A stretch of DNA of 40,232 bases from Bacillota bacterium (GTDB lineage: Bacteria > Bacillota > Clostridia > Christensenellales > UMGS416): the NCBI GenBank assembly GCA_023422005.1, contig JAEZSC010000114.1, positions 1 through 40,232 on the forward strand. Reading direction: 5' to 3'. The position numbers were made by a program, and so were the translations under genes. Of this stretch, positions 15,192 to 23,950 are shown in pieces. Within the stretch, counting starts at the first letter, position 1. The number at the start of each line of letters is the position of its first letter. The notes beneath the pieces were generated by a model. The model saw only the letters and a program-made list of their open reading frames with translations. It made no database searches and was not told the origin of the DNA.

Positions 15192-15881
15192 TTATGCTTT
15201 GGCAGCCCGCAGTACCGCGGAGGGCCGTGGGCTGTCCAAGTCTTCCAGCTCAACGGTTGCACGAGCGAATCCAGCCTCCCGCAGCAGCCCCACCTGTACT
15301 TCCGGCGTGAAGGGAATATCGATGTGATACTCTCCCGAAGCGCCGCCAAGCACGGCCATCTTTTCATGGTACTGCCGGAGGGCCTCTGCCATCTCTTTTT
15401 CGCGAACCATGTAATCGGCCTCGATGTAGCAGCCGCCGTTTTTCAGAGCGGCCAGTATGTTGCGGTAGATGGCCGTCTTGCGCTCCGGCAGCAAGTGGTG
15501 CAGCGAGTAGGTGGAAAGGGCGTAATCGAAGGCCTCCTGCGGATAGGGCCAATCCAGATAGGAGGCTTGCACGACGGTAATCTGCTCCATCCTGTCGGCA
15601 TATGCCTGGCGCAGGAGGTCCAGCATTGCGGCACTCACATCCACGCATGTGATGCGGGCGTTGGGCGCGCGCTTGAGCACGGGGGCCAGCTCCATGCCCG
15701 TGCCGCAACCCAAGTCCAATATGGTGATGGGAGCATCCGTCTGCGCAATGTGCTCCGCCACGGCTGCATACAGCCGGTCCAGATCGCGGTGATGGCGCAT
15801 GTGGGCTTCGTACCCATCGGCGCGCACGTCGAAAAAAGCGGCCATGGGCTCTGCGGTCGGTACTCTTTTCTCTGACGACAT
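15192..15881 (-). CDS. Class I SAM-dependent methyltransferase
   Basis: 229 residues with a Rossmann methyltransferase core: motif I ILDLGCGTGMEL (54-65), acidic end of strand 2 CVDVSAAMLDLLR, motif near YLDWPYPQEAFDYALSTYSL, and HHLLPERKTAIYRNILAALKNGG. Resembles small ubiE/tellurite-type methyltransferases; the substrate is not evident. The start at 15881 has AAAGGAG with 7-nt spacing; an in-frame ATG at 15905 lacks one. A leader of about 155 nt with strong secondary structure precedes it, including a sequence complementary to the ribosome binding site. Transcribed alone, with a terminator after it. Confidence 0.88.
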   Translation of the reverse strand: MSSEKRVPTAEPMAAFFDVRADGYEAHMRHHRDLDRLYAAVAEHIAQTDAPITILDLGCGTGMELAPVLKRAPNARITCVDVSAAMLDLLRQAYADRMEQITVVQASYLDWPYPQEAFDYALSTYSLHHLLPERKTAIYRNILAALKNGGCYIEADYMVREKEMAEALRQYHEKMAVLGGASGEYHIDIPFTPEVQVGLLREAGFARATVELEDLDSPRPSAVLRAAKA

Positions 15882-16036
15882 GATGGTTCTCCTTTCAAAC
15901 AACAAGCCGCGCGGCTGTGCGGCTAAAACACTCGGCGGTAGGATGGAACGACAAGCAAAACCCTTGCGGGCGTCAGCCGTTCCGTATGCGGTTGCCTCAC
16001 CGAATCGCCGGCATCGGAGAACCTCCTGTTGGTATC
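15882..16036 (-). promoter_or_regulatory. Structured 5' leader of the methyltransferase gene; possible ribosome-site sequestering element
   Basis: Minus strand. GGTTCTCC at 16016-16023 is an exact complement of GGAGAACC at 15885-15892, which contains the Shine-Dalgarno sequence. The same 5' segment can alternatively fold locally as GGAG-GTT-CTCC. Between them GGAACG...CGTTCC encloses CCC-GCAA-GGG, and GCCGC/GCGGC arms lie near 15906-15925. The choice between two pairings is what a translational riboswitch or attenuator needs. I recognise no known riboswitch consensus. Confidence 0.45.
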
Positions 16037-16042
16037 ATGTAG

Positions 16043-16072
16043 ATTGTATGCTCACAAGGGAAGGGCGGTCAA
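16043..16072 (-). promoter_or_regulatory. Promoter of the methyltransferase leader
   Basis: TTGACC (16067-16072), 18-nt spacer, TACAAT (16043-16048) on the minus strand. Confidence 0.55.
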
Positions 16073-16097
16073 GGGGAAGCTCAAGTAAAGCTGTGCT

Positions 16098-16775
16098 TTA
16101 CGCCAGCCGCTCATCGCTGACCAATTTGCCGTCGCGGATCGCCACGCGCCGGGGGGCGGAGCGGGCCACGCCGGGGTCGTGGGTGATCAGCAGCACCGTG
16201 TTGCCGGCGCTGTGCAGGTCCTTGAGCAGCGCCATCACGTCGGCGCCGGAGCGGCTGTCCAGATTGCCGGTGGGTTCGTCCGCGAGGATCAGCGAAGGAT
16301 GGGTGACCAGAGCCCGGGCGATGCACACCCGCTGCTGCTGCCCGCCGGAAAGCTCGCAGGGCTTGTGGTGCAGCCGTGATCCCAAACCCACGGTGGAGAG
16401 CGCCTGGGCGGCGCGCTGGCGGCGTTCCTCGCGCGGTATGCCCTGATAAACCAGCGGAAGCTCCACGTTGTGCAGCGCGTCCAGCCGGGGCAGCAGGTTG
16501 AAGCCCTGGAACACAAAGCCCAGCCGCTGGCTGCGCACGTCGGCCAGGCGGTCGTCGTCCAGCGATGTTACGTCGCGGCCATCCAGCAGATATCGCCCGG
16601 CGCTGGGGCTGTCCAGGCAGCCCACGATGTTCATCAGCGTGGATTTGCCGCTGCCGCTGGGGCCGATGATGCTGACAAACTCACCGGAGCCCACCTGGAG
16701 GCTTACGTTATCCAGCGCGTGTATGGTTTCTCCGCCCATGTTATAGGACTTGACAATGTGCTCCAGATGAATCAA
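16098..16775 (-). CDS. ABC transporter ATP-binding protein, MacB/LolD type
   Basis: 225 residues. Walker A GPSGSGKST (about 38-46), Q-loop FVFQGFNLLPRLDALHNVELP, signature LSGGQQQR, Walker B SLILADEPTGNLD, H-loop LLITHD. The GFNLLPRL and NVELPLVYQG sequences place it in the MacB/LolD/FtsE-like group that works with MacB-type permeases in export or membrane-protein extraction. No permease gene is adjacent, so it is an orphan ATPase here. Two TTG codons could start it (16781 and 16775); 16775 is chosen since AGGGTGG lies 6 nt upstream and the protein then begins MIHLEHIVKSY as usual. A hairpin GTAAAGC-TGT-GCTTTAC (16085-16101) overlaps its stop. Confidence 0.88.
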   Translation of the reverse strand: MIHLEHIVKSYNMGGETIHALDNVSLQVGSGEFVSIIGPSGSGKSTLMNIVGCLDSPSAGRYLLDGRDVTSLDDDRLADVRSQRLGFVFQGFNLLPRLDALHNVELPLVYQGIPREERRQRAAQALSTVGLGSRLHHKPCELSGGQQQRVCIARALVTHPSLILADEPTGNLDSRSGADVMALLKDLHSAGNTVLLITHDPGVARSAPRRVAIRDGKLVSDERLA

Positions 16776-16856
16776 TTGCAACCACCCTGGAATAGTATTG
16801 CGCAGGAGGGCCGCAAACTTGTACCTGAGCGCTGTTTTTAATCGAAGGAGGACCAG

Positions 16857-17915
16857 CTAGATGGGAAACGATATGTCATATTGTTCCTCTTCAATGGCGT
16901 AGGATTCCTTGTTGAACAGGTCGATGCACAGCCTTGCGACTTCCTGGTTGTACAGCGTTCCGGCGTTCTTTTCGATCTCTTCCAGCGCTGCGTCCAGGCC
17001 CATGGCCGGGCGGTATGGCCGGTGGGACATCATCGCCTCCACCACGTCGGACACCATGATGATCTTGGCCTCGATCGTCATATCTGCCTCTGCCAAGGCG
17101 TTGGGGTAGCCGGTTCCGTCACATCGCTCGTGGTGCATCAGGATGGTCTTGCCGATCACGTCGGGCAGGTCCACCTTGGCAATCATATCATAGCCGCTGA
17201 CAGGATGGTTGCGCATCATCTGCATTTCCAGCGGCGTGAGCTTTCCCGGTTTGGACAGGATTTCTGTGGGAATGACGATTTTCCCGATGTCATGCAAATA
17301 GCCGATGACGCGTACCATATCGATGACCTTTTTGGGCAGGTTCATCCGCATTGCGATCTGCGCAGAGAGGTTGCCGACCCGCAGCTGGTGCCCTGCCGTG
17401 TAGGGGTCGCGCACCTCCACGACGGAAGACAGCAGCCGGATGATGCTCTTCATGGCCCTTTGCAGTTCCCAGGATTTCTGCTCGACCATTTCTTCCAGGT
17501 TCTTGCGGTAGAGGTCGTTCTCCAGCTCCAACCGTTTCTTCTCCTTGTGCAGCTGGCGCAGCTCCACGGCACGGTTCACGGTCATCAGCAGGTCTTCCTT
17601 GCCGATGGGCTTGGCCAAATAATTGTTGGCGCCATATTGCACAGCCTTCACCGCCGTGTCCACCGTGGGTTCGCCGGTCATAATGATGACCTGCACCGAT
17701 GAGGATATTTTGCGGATGCTCGTGAGCAGATCGATGCCCGAGATCCGCGGCATGATGATGTCGGTGATCACGACATCGTAATCCCGCTCTTCCAGCATCT
17801 GCAGTGCGCTCAAGGCGTCTGCGGCGCAGTAGGCATTGTAGCCCGCCCGTTCCAGAAATGCGCTCAGCGTTGTGCGGATGCTCTTTTCATCGTCCACGAC
17901 CAATACGTTGCACAT
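16857..17915 (-). CDS. Response regulator with HD-GYP output domain
   Basis: 352 residues. Receiver domain 1-120 with acidic pair Asp8/Asp9, phosphoacceptor Asp52 in VVITDIIMPRISG, Thr80 and Lys102 (LAKPIG). A helical linker (120-160, charged and coiled-coil-like) leads to an HD-GYP domain: HD 208-209 in GYLHDIGKIVIP, HHERCDGTGYPNAL at 261-274. All catalytic residues are kept, so phosphorylation should gate c-di-GMP hydrolysis. Its gene begins 17 nt after the stop of the histidine kinase gene, with AAGGAG before the ATG, so they are a two-component pair. The ABC ATPase gene follows 80 nt later without a clear terminator and may be co-transcribed. Confidence 0.93.
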   Translation of the reverse strand: MCNVLVVDDEKSIRTTLSAFLERAGYNAYCAADALSALQMLEERDYDVVITDIIMPRISGIDLLTSIRKISSSVQVIIMTGEPTVDTAVKAVQYGANNYLAKPIGKEDLLMTVNRAVELRQLHKEKKRLELENDLYRKNLEEMVEQKSWELQRAMKSIIRLLSSVVEVRDPYTAGHQLRVGNLSAQIAMRMNLPKKVIDMVRVIGYLHDIGKIVIPTEILSKPGKLTPLEMQMMRNHPVSGYDMIAKVDLPDVIGKTILMHHERCDGTGYPNALAEADMTIEAKIIMVSDVVEAMMSHRPYRPAMGLDAALEEIEKNAGTLYNQEVARLCIDLFNKESYAIEEEQYDISFPI

Positions 17916-17932
17916 ATATACTCCTTCTCGCC

Positions 17933-19948
17933 TTACGGCTGATCCTCGGATCTGTCCTCTGCCGGCAGATCCACGGCAAATTCGGTGAACTGCCCCTCTT
18001 CCGTTTCAAAGCTCATGCGGCCGCCGTGGTCCCTGACGATGCCGAAATTTATGGATAGGCCCAGACCAGTGCCAATGTCCCGGGGTTTCGTGGAGAAGAA
18101 AGGCTCATAGATGCGAGTCCGCACGTTCTGTGGGATGCCCATGCCGTTGTCGCGGACGATCAGCCGCAGCCACAGCCGGCTGTCCTGCACCACCTGGCGG
18201 CAGGTCAGCACGATCCCCTTGTCTTCGTGGAACCCAGGGTATTTCTCGTTGAGGGCGTCCCGGGCATTGGTCAGCAGATTCATGAGCACCTGTTGAATCT
18301 GCTGGCTGCGGCATCTGATCCGCGGCAGGTCCTCATCCAGAGACACCTTCAGCTCGATTTGATCCTTGCGGAGGACTGTGCGGATCAGCGACATGGTCTG
18401 GTCCACGATATCGTGGATGCTGGCCAAGCTGTGGGATTCCTTCTCCTGGCGGGAGAATTGCAGTAGATTTTTCACGATGGTTGAAATTCGTTGGGTTTCA
18501 TGGATGATCTCTGCGGCGAACTCCAGCGCCGTGGTATTGCCGGCGGATTCCTCGATGATGAGCTGGGCGTAGTTCATGATGCCGTTGATGGGGTTGTTGA
18601 TCTCATGGGCGACGCCGCCGGCCAGCGTTCCTATGGCCTCCAGCTTTTGCTGCTGGCGCATCTGCGCTTCCATCTCCTGGCGTTCCCGTTCCAGCAGCTT
18701 GCGCTCGGAGATGTCCCGGGCGAAGACGACCAACCCCTGTTCTTCGTTGTATACGATGGGTACCGAGGTTATCTCAACAGGCACTGGCGTTTCGTCCAGC
18801 CGGAAGATGACGGTCTCGTCGGACAACCGTTCGGCTATCCTGGTTCCAAGCAGATCCTGCTCTGAAGTGGCGCCGAAGAGCCGCACCGCCGCCTGATTGG
18901 CAAAGACCAAATGCCCCTGGGTTTCGATGAATATGGCCTCTGGCGCGCCTTCCACCAGCGAACGGAAACGCTGTTCGCTTTCCTGGCGGGCGTTTTCCGC
19001 CTGCATCCGCAGCGAGACGTCGTGCACGATGGAATACAGAATGGTCTTGCCGTTGAGCCCGATGGGGCTGCTGTAGACTTCCACATCGGCGGTCTGCCCA
19101 TCGGCCTTGCGATGGCGGAAAAGAAAGAAGTTATGCCCTCCCGTTTCGGCACGCTTCATTTCACGCGCGATCTCCTCCCGATCCATCACATTGATCTGGG
19201 AGATGTTCATGGACTTAAGCGCGGCCTCGTCCCAGCCGTAAAACCTGCGGGCTGCCGGGTTGGCATCGACGATGGCGCCGGATTGTGGATCGATGAGGAG
19301 CATGACCGCCAGGCTGTCATGGAAGATGCTTGTATAGCGCAATTCGGCTTCCATTATACGCCGGGCGGATTCATCGCGTTCCTTCTGGTGCAGCAGCAGC
19401 GCGCTCAGCAGCACAGTGCCCAATGGATACAGGATCACAATGGGCAGCGCGGTGCCCTGCATCGCCTGCATCGCCGTGGGCCAGGGCAGCAGAAGCATGC
19501 ATGCCACCATCGCGATGTGCACCGCAAGACCAAGCAAATAAATGTCCGGCAGCTTGCGTTTGGCGGGGAGTTTTTCCAGCCGCCTCCGCCAGAGCAGGCC
19601 GATGACCGCAGAGGACAAGATGATCAGTCCGCCCACCAAAAGCCCCTCGCCGCCCGCAAGCAGGCGAAACACGATCAATACGGCGGAGGCGATCACGGTG
19701 GGGGTGATGCCGAAAATGAGCGCTGTCACGCTGATCAGCACGGTACGGGCGTCAAATCGTGTGCCGCTGGTAAAATCCAACGGCAGAGACATGATGCAGA
19801 TGCCGATAATGGAAACCAGGATTCCGTTGATCACGGGCAGATGCCTGGCCCAGCGGTGCGCCAGGAGGAACCGGACCTCATAGATCACGCAAAGCATCAG
19901 CAGCAATGCGAAGTTGTATACGAGGCCTTTGATGATGTTCAGATCCAT
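17933..19948 (-). CDS. Membrane sensor histidine kinase, 5TM-LYT type with PAS domains
   Basis: 671 residues. Residues 1-190 hold several membrane helices of the 5TMR-LYT type (NGILVSIIGICIMSLPLDFT and the FGITPTVIASAVLIVFRLLAGG segment are characteristic). Two PAS domains follow (about 200-318 and 325-420; the second lacks part of the usual core), then HisKA with His448 in GGVAHEINNP and a HATPase domain with NLLTNARDAL, DNGMGIP and GTGLGLS. It should phosphorylate the HD-GYP regulator encoded next. AGGAG lies 6-8 nt before the start at 19948; an in-frame ATG at 19969 is less well placed. The ligand of the 5TM domain is unknown. Confidence 0.92.
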   Translation of the reverse strand: MDLNIIKGLVYNFALLLMLCVIYEVRFLLAHRWARHLPVINGILVSIIGICIMSLPLDFTSGTRFDARTVLISVTALIFGITPTVIASAVLIVFRLLAGGEGLLVGGLIILSSAVIGLLWRRRLEKLPAKRKLPDIYLLGLAVHIAMVACMLLLPWPTAMQAMQGTALPIVILYPLGTVLLSALLLHQKERDESARRIMEAELRYTSIFHDSLAVMLLIDPQSGAIVDANPAARRFYGWDEAALKSMNISQINVMDREEIAREMKRAETGGHNFFLFRHRKADGQTADVEVYSSPIGLNGKTILYSIVHDVSLRMQAENARQESEQRFRSLVEGAPEAIFIETQGHLVFANQAAVRLFGATSEQDLLGTRIAERLSDETVIFRLDETPVPVEITSVPIVYNEEQGLVVFARDISERKLLERERQEMEAQMRQQQKLEAIGTLAGGVAHEINNPINGIMNYAQLIIEESAGNTTALEFAAEIIHETQRISTIVKNLLQFSRQEKESHSLASIHDIVDQTMSLIRTVLRKDQIELKVSLDEDLPRIRCRSQQIQQVLMNLLTNARDALNEKYPGFHEDKGIVLTCRQVVQDSRLWLRLIVRDNGMGIPQNVRTRIYEPFFSTKPRDIGTGLGLSINFGIVRDHGGRMSFETEEGQFTEFAVDLPAEDRSEDQP

Positions 19949-19997
19949 GATCTCGCTCCTCTTCGGCAATGGCGACGCCGGCCACGCCGCAAAGTCC

Positions 19998-20027
19998 AGG
20001 CGCGCGCCGGCCCACCGGCGCGCGCCT
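19998..20027 (-). terminator. Strong hairpin between chemoreceptor and kinase genes
   Basis: Perfect 13-bp GC-rich stem AGGCGCGCGCCGG (19998-20010) / CCGGCGCGCGCCT (20015-20027), loop of four. On the minus strand only CTTTG follows, so it may slow or attenuate rather than end transcription, or protect the 3' end of the chemoreceptor mRNA. Confidence 0.55.
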
Positions 20028-20035
20028 GTGAAAAA

Positions 20036-23000
20036 TCAATACTTGCCGAATTCCTTCTCTCTCAGCGAGATCTTCGCCCGGTCGGTTTTGGCGGGGGTGT
20101 GAACCTGGGGCAACAGGCGGGCAGCGGCGGCGGGTATGCGCCCGCTATGCTGGCCCTTGAGATTGAAACGGGCGACCATTTCTTTGAGCATTTCGGCCTG
20201 TCCGGAGAGCTCTTCCGAAGTGGCGGCGCTTTCCTCGGCGGTGGCGCTGTTTGTCTGCACAACCTGGCTGACCTGCTCGATGCCCCGGTTCACCTGGGCC
20301 ACGGCGGTGGCCTGGTCGTTGCTGGCCGAGGCGATGCCACTGACCAGCTTGGTGGATTCCTCCACACCGTCGACAATCTTGCCGAAAGCCTGGGCAGTGT
20401 CGTTGGCGATGCGCATGCCGTCCTGAACCTTCTGTATGGAGTTCTCTATCAAGACTGTGGTCTCTTTGGCGGCATTGGCGCTGCGGGCAGCCAGGTTGCG
20501 CACCTCTTCCGCCACCACCGCGAAGCCCTTGCCGTGCTGCCCGGCCCGAGCGGCTTCAACAGCGGCATTCAGGGCCAGCAGGTTGGTTTGGAAGGCGATG
20601 TCGTCGATGACCTTGATGATGCGGGAGATGTTGGCCGACGCGTCATTGATGTCGGTCATGGCCGCAAGCATACCCTGCATCTGGTTGTTGCCGGTGATGG
20701 CTCGATCACGGGTGGCCACGGACAGCTCGTTGGCGCGGCCGGCATTCAAGGCATTCTGCCGGGTCTGGGCGGCGATCTCTGAGACGGATGCGGTCAACTC
20801 TTCGATGGCGCTGGCCTGCTCGGTGGCTCCCTGGCTCAGGGCCTGGCTGCCGTCGGACACCTGCCGGGTTCCGCCGGCTACTTGTTCGGCGGCGTTGTTC
20901 ACCTCTCCAAAGACCTCGTTCAGAGAGTTCAGAATGTTGTTGAGAGAGTCCTTGAGGGATACGAAATCGCCGTCGAAGTCGCTGGTAATGGCGACGTCCA
21001 GATTGCCTGCGGAGATGGCGGTCAATACCGAGGTGATCTCGTCTATATAGCCCTTGAGAGAATGGAAGCTCTGGTGTAGATTGCGGCAGATGTCGCTGAA
21101 CAACTGATAGATGTCCTGGGTATCGGCGTCCGGCGGATCGATTTCCATGTCGCAGCGCAGCTCGCCGCGGGCCATGCGCTCCAGATTGGCCGACAGCTTG
21201 TCCACCTGCTTGCTCTGGTACTGCTGCTGGCGCAATGTCACCCGCTGGGCGGTCTTGATAGCGGTCATGTCGGTGACGACTTCCAGCACGCCGATGACCT
21301 TGCCGTTGTCATCGTGCAGCGGCACGCCGCTGTAGCCGATGTCCATGCTTGCGCCGTTGGGGTGTGCGTCGGTTTCACTATAGACGGTCCTGTCGGTGCG
21401 CAGGGCCTTGGCGCAGGCACAATTCTCGGTGTTGCAGTGGCCGGATCTGTACAGCTCATGGCAATACAAGCCCATAGCCTGCTGCTGTGTCTTGCCCGTA
21501 AGCGTGGCGCCGGTCTTGTTGATGTACTGCACCTTCATGTCGGTATCCATGATGGTGACAGGCGTGGGCATGGCATCGATGTGGCCGACGACGGTGCTCA
21601 AGGCGCCGTTGATACCCTCGATGAGCCGGCGGAAGTCGCCTTGATGGCGGGTGGCGTCGGCGCGCGTCAGCAGGCGGCCGGCAACCGCCGCCTGGTTGAG
21701 GTCATTGGCATCCAGGATCAGGCGGTTCACAGCGTCGATGCATGTGTTCAGGTTGTTCTTGATGGTGTTGAAGTCGCCCCGATAGCCGTCGGTGATCTTG
21801 GCTGGGATGTCTCCGCGGCTGATGCGCTGCACATAGTCGGCGGCCACGTTCAGAGGATCGATGACGCTATCCAGCGTGCGGTTGACGCCTTCCACCAGCG
21901 TGCGGTAGCCGCCCAGGTGCTGGGCAGCGTCGGCACGGGTGGACAACCGGCCTTCCACTGCCGCCTCTGCCAGCATCGTGATGTCCTTGGCCATGCTCTT
22001 GACCGATTCGGCGGACTGCATCAGGCTGCCGTTGATGTTGGTATAGATGTCATAGAGCTGCTGCGTGTCCTCGTCGGGCTTTTCAATGTTCACCGTGATG
22101 TCGAAATCACCTGAAGACAGCTTGACCAGGTTGGAGACCAGCTTGGTGACCTCCTTGTGCTGATAAGCCATCTGCTTTTCGGTCTTGTGGGCCGCCTTCT
22201 TGATATCGGTCAGGTCCGTTACGACCTTGAATACACCGATCACATCGCCGTTTCGGTCATGCAGGGGTACGCCGCTGTAGGAGATTTCCCGTTCCTCGCC
22301 GCCGGGATAGGCCAGCGTTTCTCCGGCCACGGTGCGCTTGGTCTGCATGGCCAGCGCGCAGGCGCATTTGCCAGACCGGCAGTCGGCGGAATTGATCAGA
22401 TCGCGGCATTTCTGCCCCAGCAGATTGTCCTTGCGACCGGTAAAGGCAACGCCTGCCTTGTTGATGAAGCGGATATTGTATTCCTTGTCCAGTATCATCA
22501 TGGGAGCAGGAATGTTCTCGAAGTGCCCCACCAGCGTGTTGAGCGTTTGGTTGACGCCTTCAACAACCTTTCGGAAATCGCCGCTGTGCTGTGCCGCGTC
22601 CGCACGTATCTCCAGACGGCCCTCGATGGCCGCGTCGGAGAGCATGTTGGCATCCCGCACCAGCAGATTGACAGCTTCGATACAGGTGTTGAGGTTATTC
22701 TTTATGTCGTTGAAGTCGCCCGGGTACTCTTCGGTGATCTTTTTCGGGATGTCCCCCTTGCTGATGCGGTCCACATAATTGGCGGCCATGGCAAGCGGGT
22801 TGATCACGGCGTCCAGCGTGCCGTTGACGCCTTCTATGACCTTGCGGAAATCGCCCTGATGACGGGCGCTGTCAGCCCGGGTGGATAACCGGCCTTCCAT
22901 GGCTCCCTGGGACAGCATGTCGGCGTCTTCGATTAGACCCCGGATGGAGGTGACAACGCCTTGGAAGGCTTTGCTCAGCATGCCGACCTCATCGCGATTC

Positions 23001-23722
23001 CCTACATCCAGCTGGATATCCGTATCGCCGATTGCCAGCTTCTTGGATGCCGCCACCAATTTGCTGATGGGGCGGCTGATGGAGGCAGAGATCAGCACGC
23101 CCAGACCGATGGCCAGCAATACGCCTGCGACGACTATGCCGATCAGGATTAGGGAGGTCTGTTGGTTTTCGGCGCTCAGCGCATCAGCCTTGCTCTGTCC
23201 GTTGGTTGCCTTTGTGTTGAACAAGTCGACGATGGATGCATCACTGGCACTGGTGGGCGCTGTTGCGTCGCCATAAAGCAAGGCGACGGCTTCGGCGTCC
23301 TTGCCGGCCAGCGCGTATTCCACGATCTCATCGCGTACCACGCGATAGGCCGCCAGGTTTGCCTTGAGCGCATCGAATTTGTCCTGTGTTTCTTGCGTGT
23401 TGATGGTGTCTTGAAACTGGGGAAGCAGTTCGTTGTTTTCTGTGGATAAGCTCTCCAAGTCTTGCGCTATCTGAATGCGCTTGGCTTTGTCGGTGATCAA
23501 AACGATGTCCCTGGTTAACTGCCGAGCCTTGTTGAAGTTGATGGCGATCTTGCCGATGATCCCTTGTGACATGCCGTAGTCGTGGTAGATGTCCGTGCTC
23601 TTTTGGCTTGAGGATGTGAGCGATTGTATGCCGACGAAGCCTACGGCTCCGGCGATGATCGCAACGACGAGGAAAGAAACGATCAGCCGGACTCCGATCC
23701 GAATGTTGCCCAGGGCCTTCAT
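20036..23722 (-). CDS. Very large methyl-accepting chemotaxis protein with a duplicated HAMP-like/PAS module
   Basis: 1228 residues, about twice a normal chemoreceptor. TM1 at 12-34, ligand-binding four-helix domain (35-188), TM2 at 189-214, canonical HAMP (215-262). Then two copies of a module of about 250 residues (263-515 and 575-825). Each holds two HAMP-like repeats (GRLSTRADxAxHxGDFRxxx, then GDIPxKIT...GDFNxIKNNLNTCI) and one PAS domain with cysteines spaced CX8CX4CXC (439/448/453/455 and 754/763/768/770). The signalling domain ends the protein with the conserved tip DIAFQTNLLALNAAVEAARA (about 1041-1060). GGAGG precedes the start at 23722. It should control CheA and flagellar movement; the Cys-bearing PAS domains may sense redox state or bind metal. 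No che gene is nearby. Confidence 0.93.
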   Translation of the reverse strand: MKALGNIRIGVRLIVSFLVVAIIAGAVGFVGIQSLTSSSQKSTDIYHDYGMSQGIIGKIAINFNKARQLTRDIVLITDKAKRIQIAQDLESLSTENNELLPQFQDTINTQETQDKFDALKANLAAYRVVRDEIVEYALAGKDAEAVALLYGDATAPTSASDASIVDLFNTKATNGQSKADALSAENQQTSLILIGIVVAGVLLAIGLGVLISASISRPISKLVAASKKLAIGDTDIQLDVGNRDEVGMLSKAFQGVVTSIRGLIEDADMLSQGAMEGRLSTRADSARHQGDFRKVIEGVNGTLDAVINPLAMAANYVDRISKGDIPKKITEEYPGDFNDIKNNLNTCIEAVNLLVRDANMLSDAAIEGRLEIRADAAQHSGDFRKVVEGVNQTLNTLVGHFENIPAPMMILDKEYNIRFINKAGVAFTGRKDNLLGQKCRDLINSADCRSGKCACALAMQTKRTVAGETLAYPGGEEREISYSGVPLHDRNGDVIGVFKVVTDLTDIKKAAHKTEKQMAYQHKEVTKLVSNLVKLSSGDFDITVNIEKPDEDTQQLYDIYTNINGSLMQSAESVKSMAKDITMLAEAAVEGRLSTRADAAQHLGGYRTLVEGVNRTLDSVIDPLNVAADYVQRISRGDIPAKITDGYRGDFNTIKNNLNTCIDAVNRLILDANDLNQAAVAGRLLTRADATRHQGDFRRLIEGINGALSTVVGHIDAMPTPVTIMDTDMKVQYINKTGATLTGKTQQQAMGLYCHELYRSGHCNTENCACAKALRTDRTVYSETDAHPNGASMDIGYSGVPLHDDNGKVIGVLEVVTDMTAIKTAQRVTLRQQQYQSKQVDKLSANLERMARGELRCDMEIDPPDADTQDIYQLFSDICRNLHQSFHSLKGYIDEITSVLTAISAGNLDVAITSDFDGDFVSLKDSLNNILNSLNEVFGEVNNAAEQVAGGTRQVSDGSQALSQGATEQASAIEELTASVSEIAAQTRQNALNAGRANELSVATRDRAITGNNQMQGMLAAMTDINDASANISRIIKVIDDIAFQTNLLALNAAVEAARAGQHGKGFAVVAEEVRNLAARSANAAKETTVLIENSIQKVQDGMRIANDTAQAFGKIVDGVEESTKLVSGIASASNDQATAVAQVNRGIEQVSQVVQTNSATAEESAATSEELSGQAEMLKEMVARFNLKGQHSGRIPAAAARLLPQVHTPAKTDRAKISLREKEFGKY

Positions 23723-23778
23723 GGTACTACCTCCAAAGCATATTTGCGCCAGACTATTGAACTTCAGAAACCAAAGCA

Positions 23779-23848
23779 AATATACCACGGATTCGACAAA
23801 TCCTAACAAATAATTTAACAAAATCGTAATAAGACATAATTCGACAAA
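23779..23848 (-). promoter_or_regulatory. Chemoreceptor promoter region with two Spo0A-box-like sites
   Basis: TTTGTCGAAT occurs twice on the minus strand, at 23791-23800 and 23839-23848, 48 bp apart and in the same orientation; both contain the 0A-box core TGTCGAA. The first is 7 bp upstream of an extended -10 (TGG TATATT, 23779-23784). The region lies between the divergent chemoreceptor and kinase genes (23723-23950) and is strongly AT-rich. Confidence 0.55.
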
Positions 23849-23903
23849 ATACGCCCAGCAAACTAAAAAAATACTATATATATGAAAGAGTACTAAGGTG
23901 ATG

Positions 23904-23909
23904 TATAAT
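23904..23909 (+). promoter_or_regulatory. -10 element of the orphan kinase gene
   Basis: TGATGTATAAT gives a perfect TATAAT; the -35 region (near TATGAA, 23881-23886) is weak. Start of transcription near 23916, about 35 nt before the ATG. Confidence 0.45.
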
Positions 23910-23950
23910 ATATTTACGCGATCTTTGTCATAAATGGGGTGGTGGGGACT

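Noticed and set aside
18911..20782. Plus-strand open frame of 623 codons across the kinase and chemoreceptor genes
   Set aside because: It spans two genes and the strong hairpin between them, and encodes low-complexity His/Gln/Gly-rich sequence.
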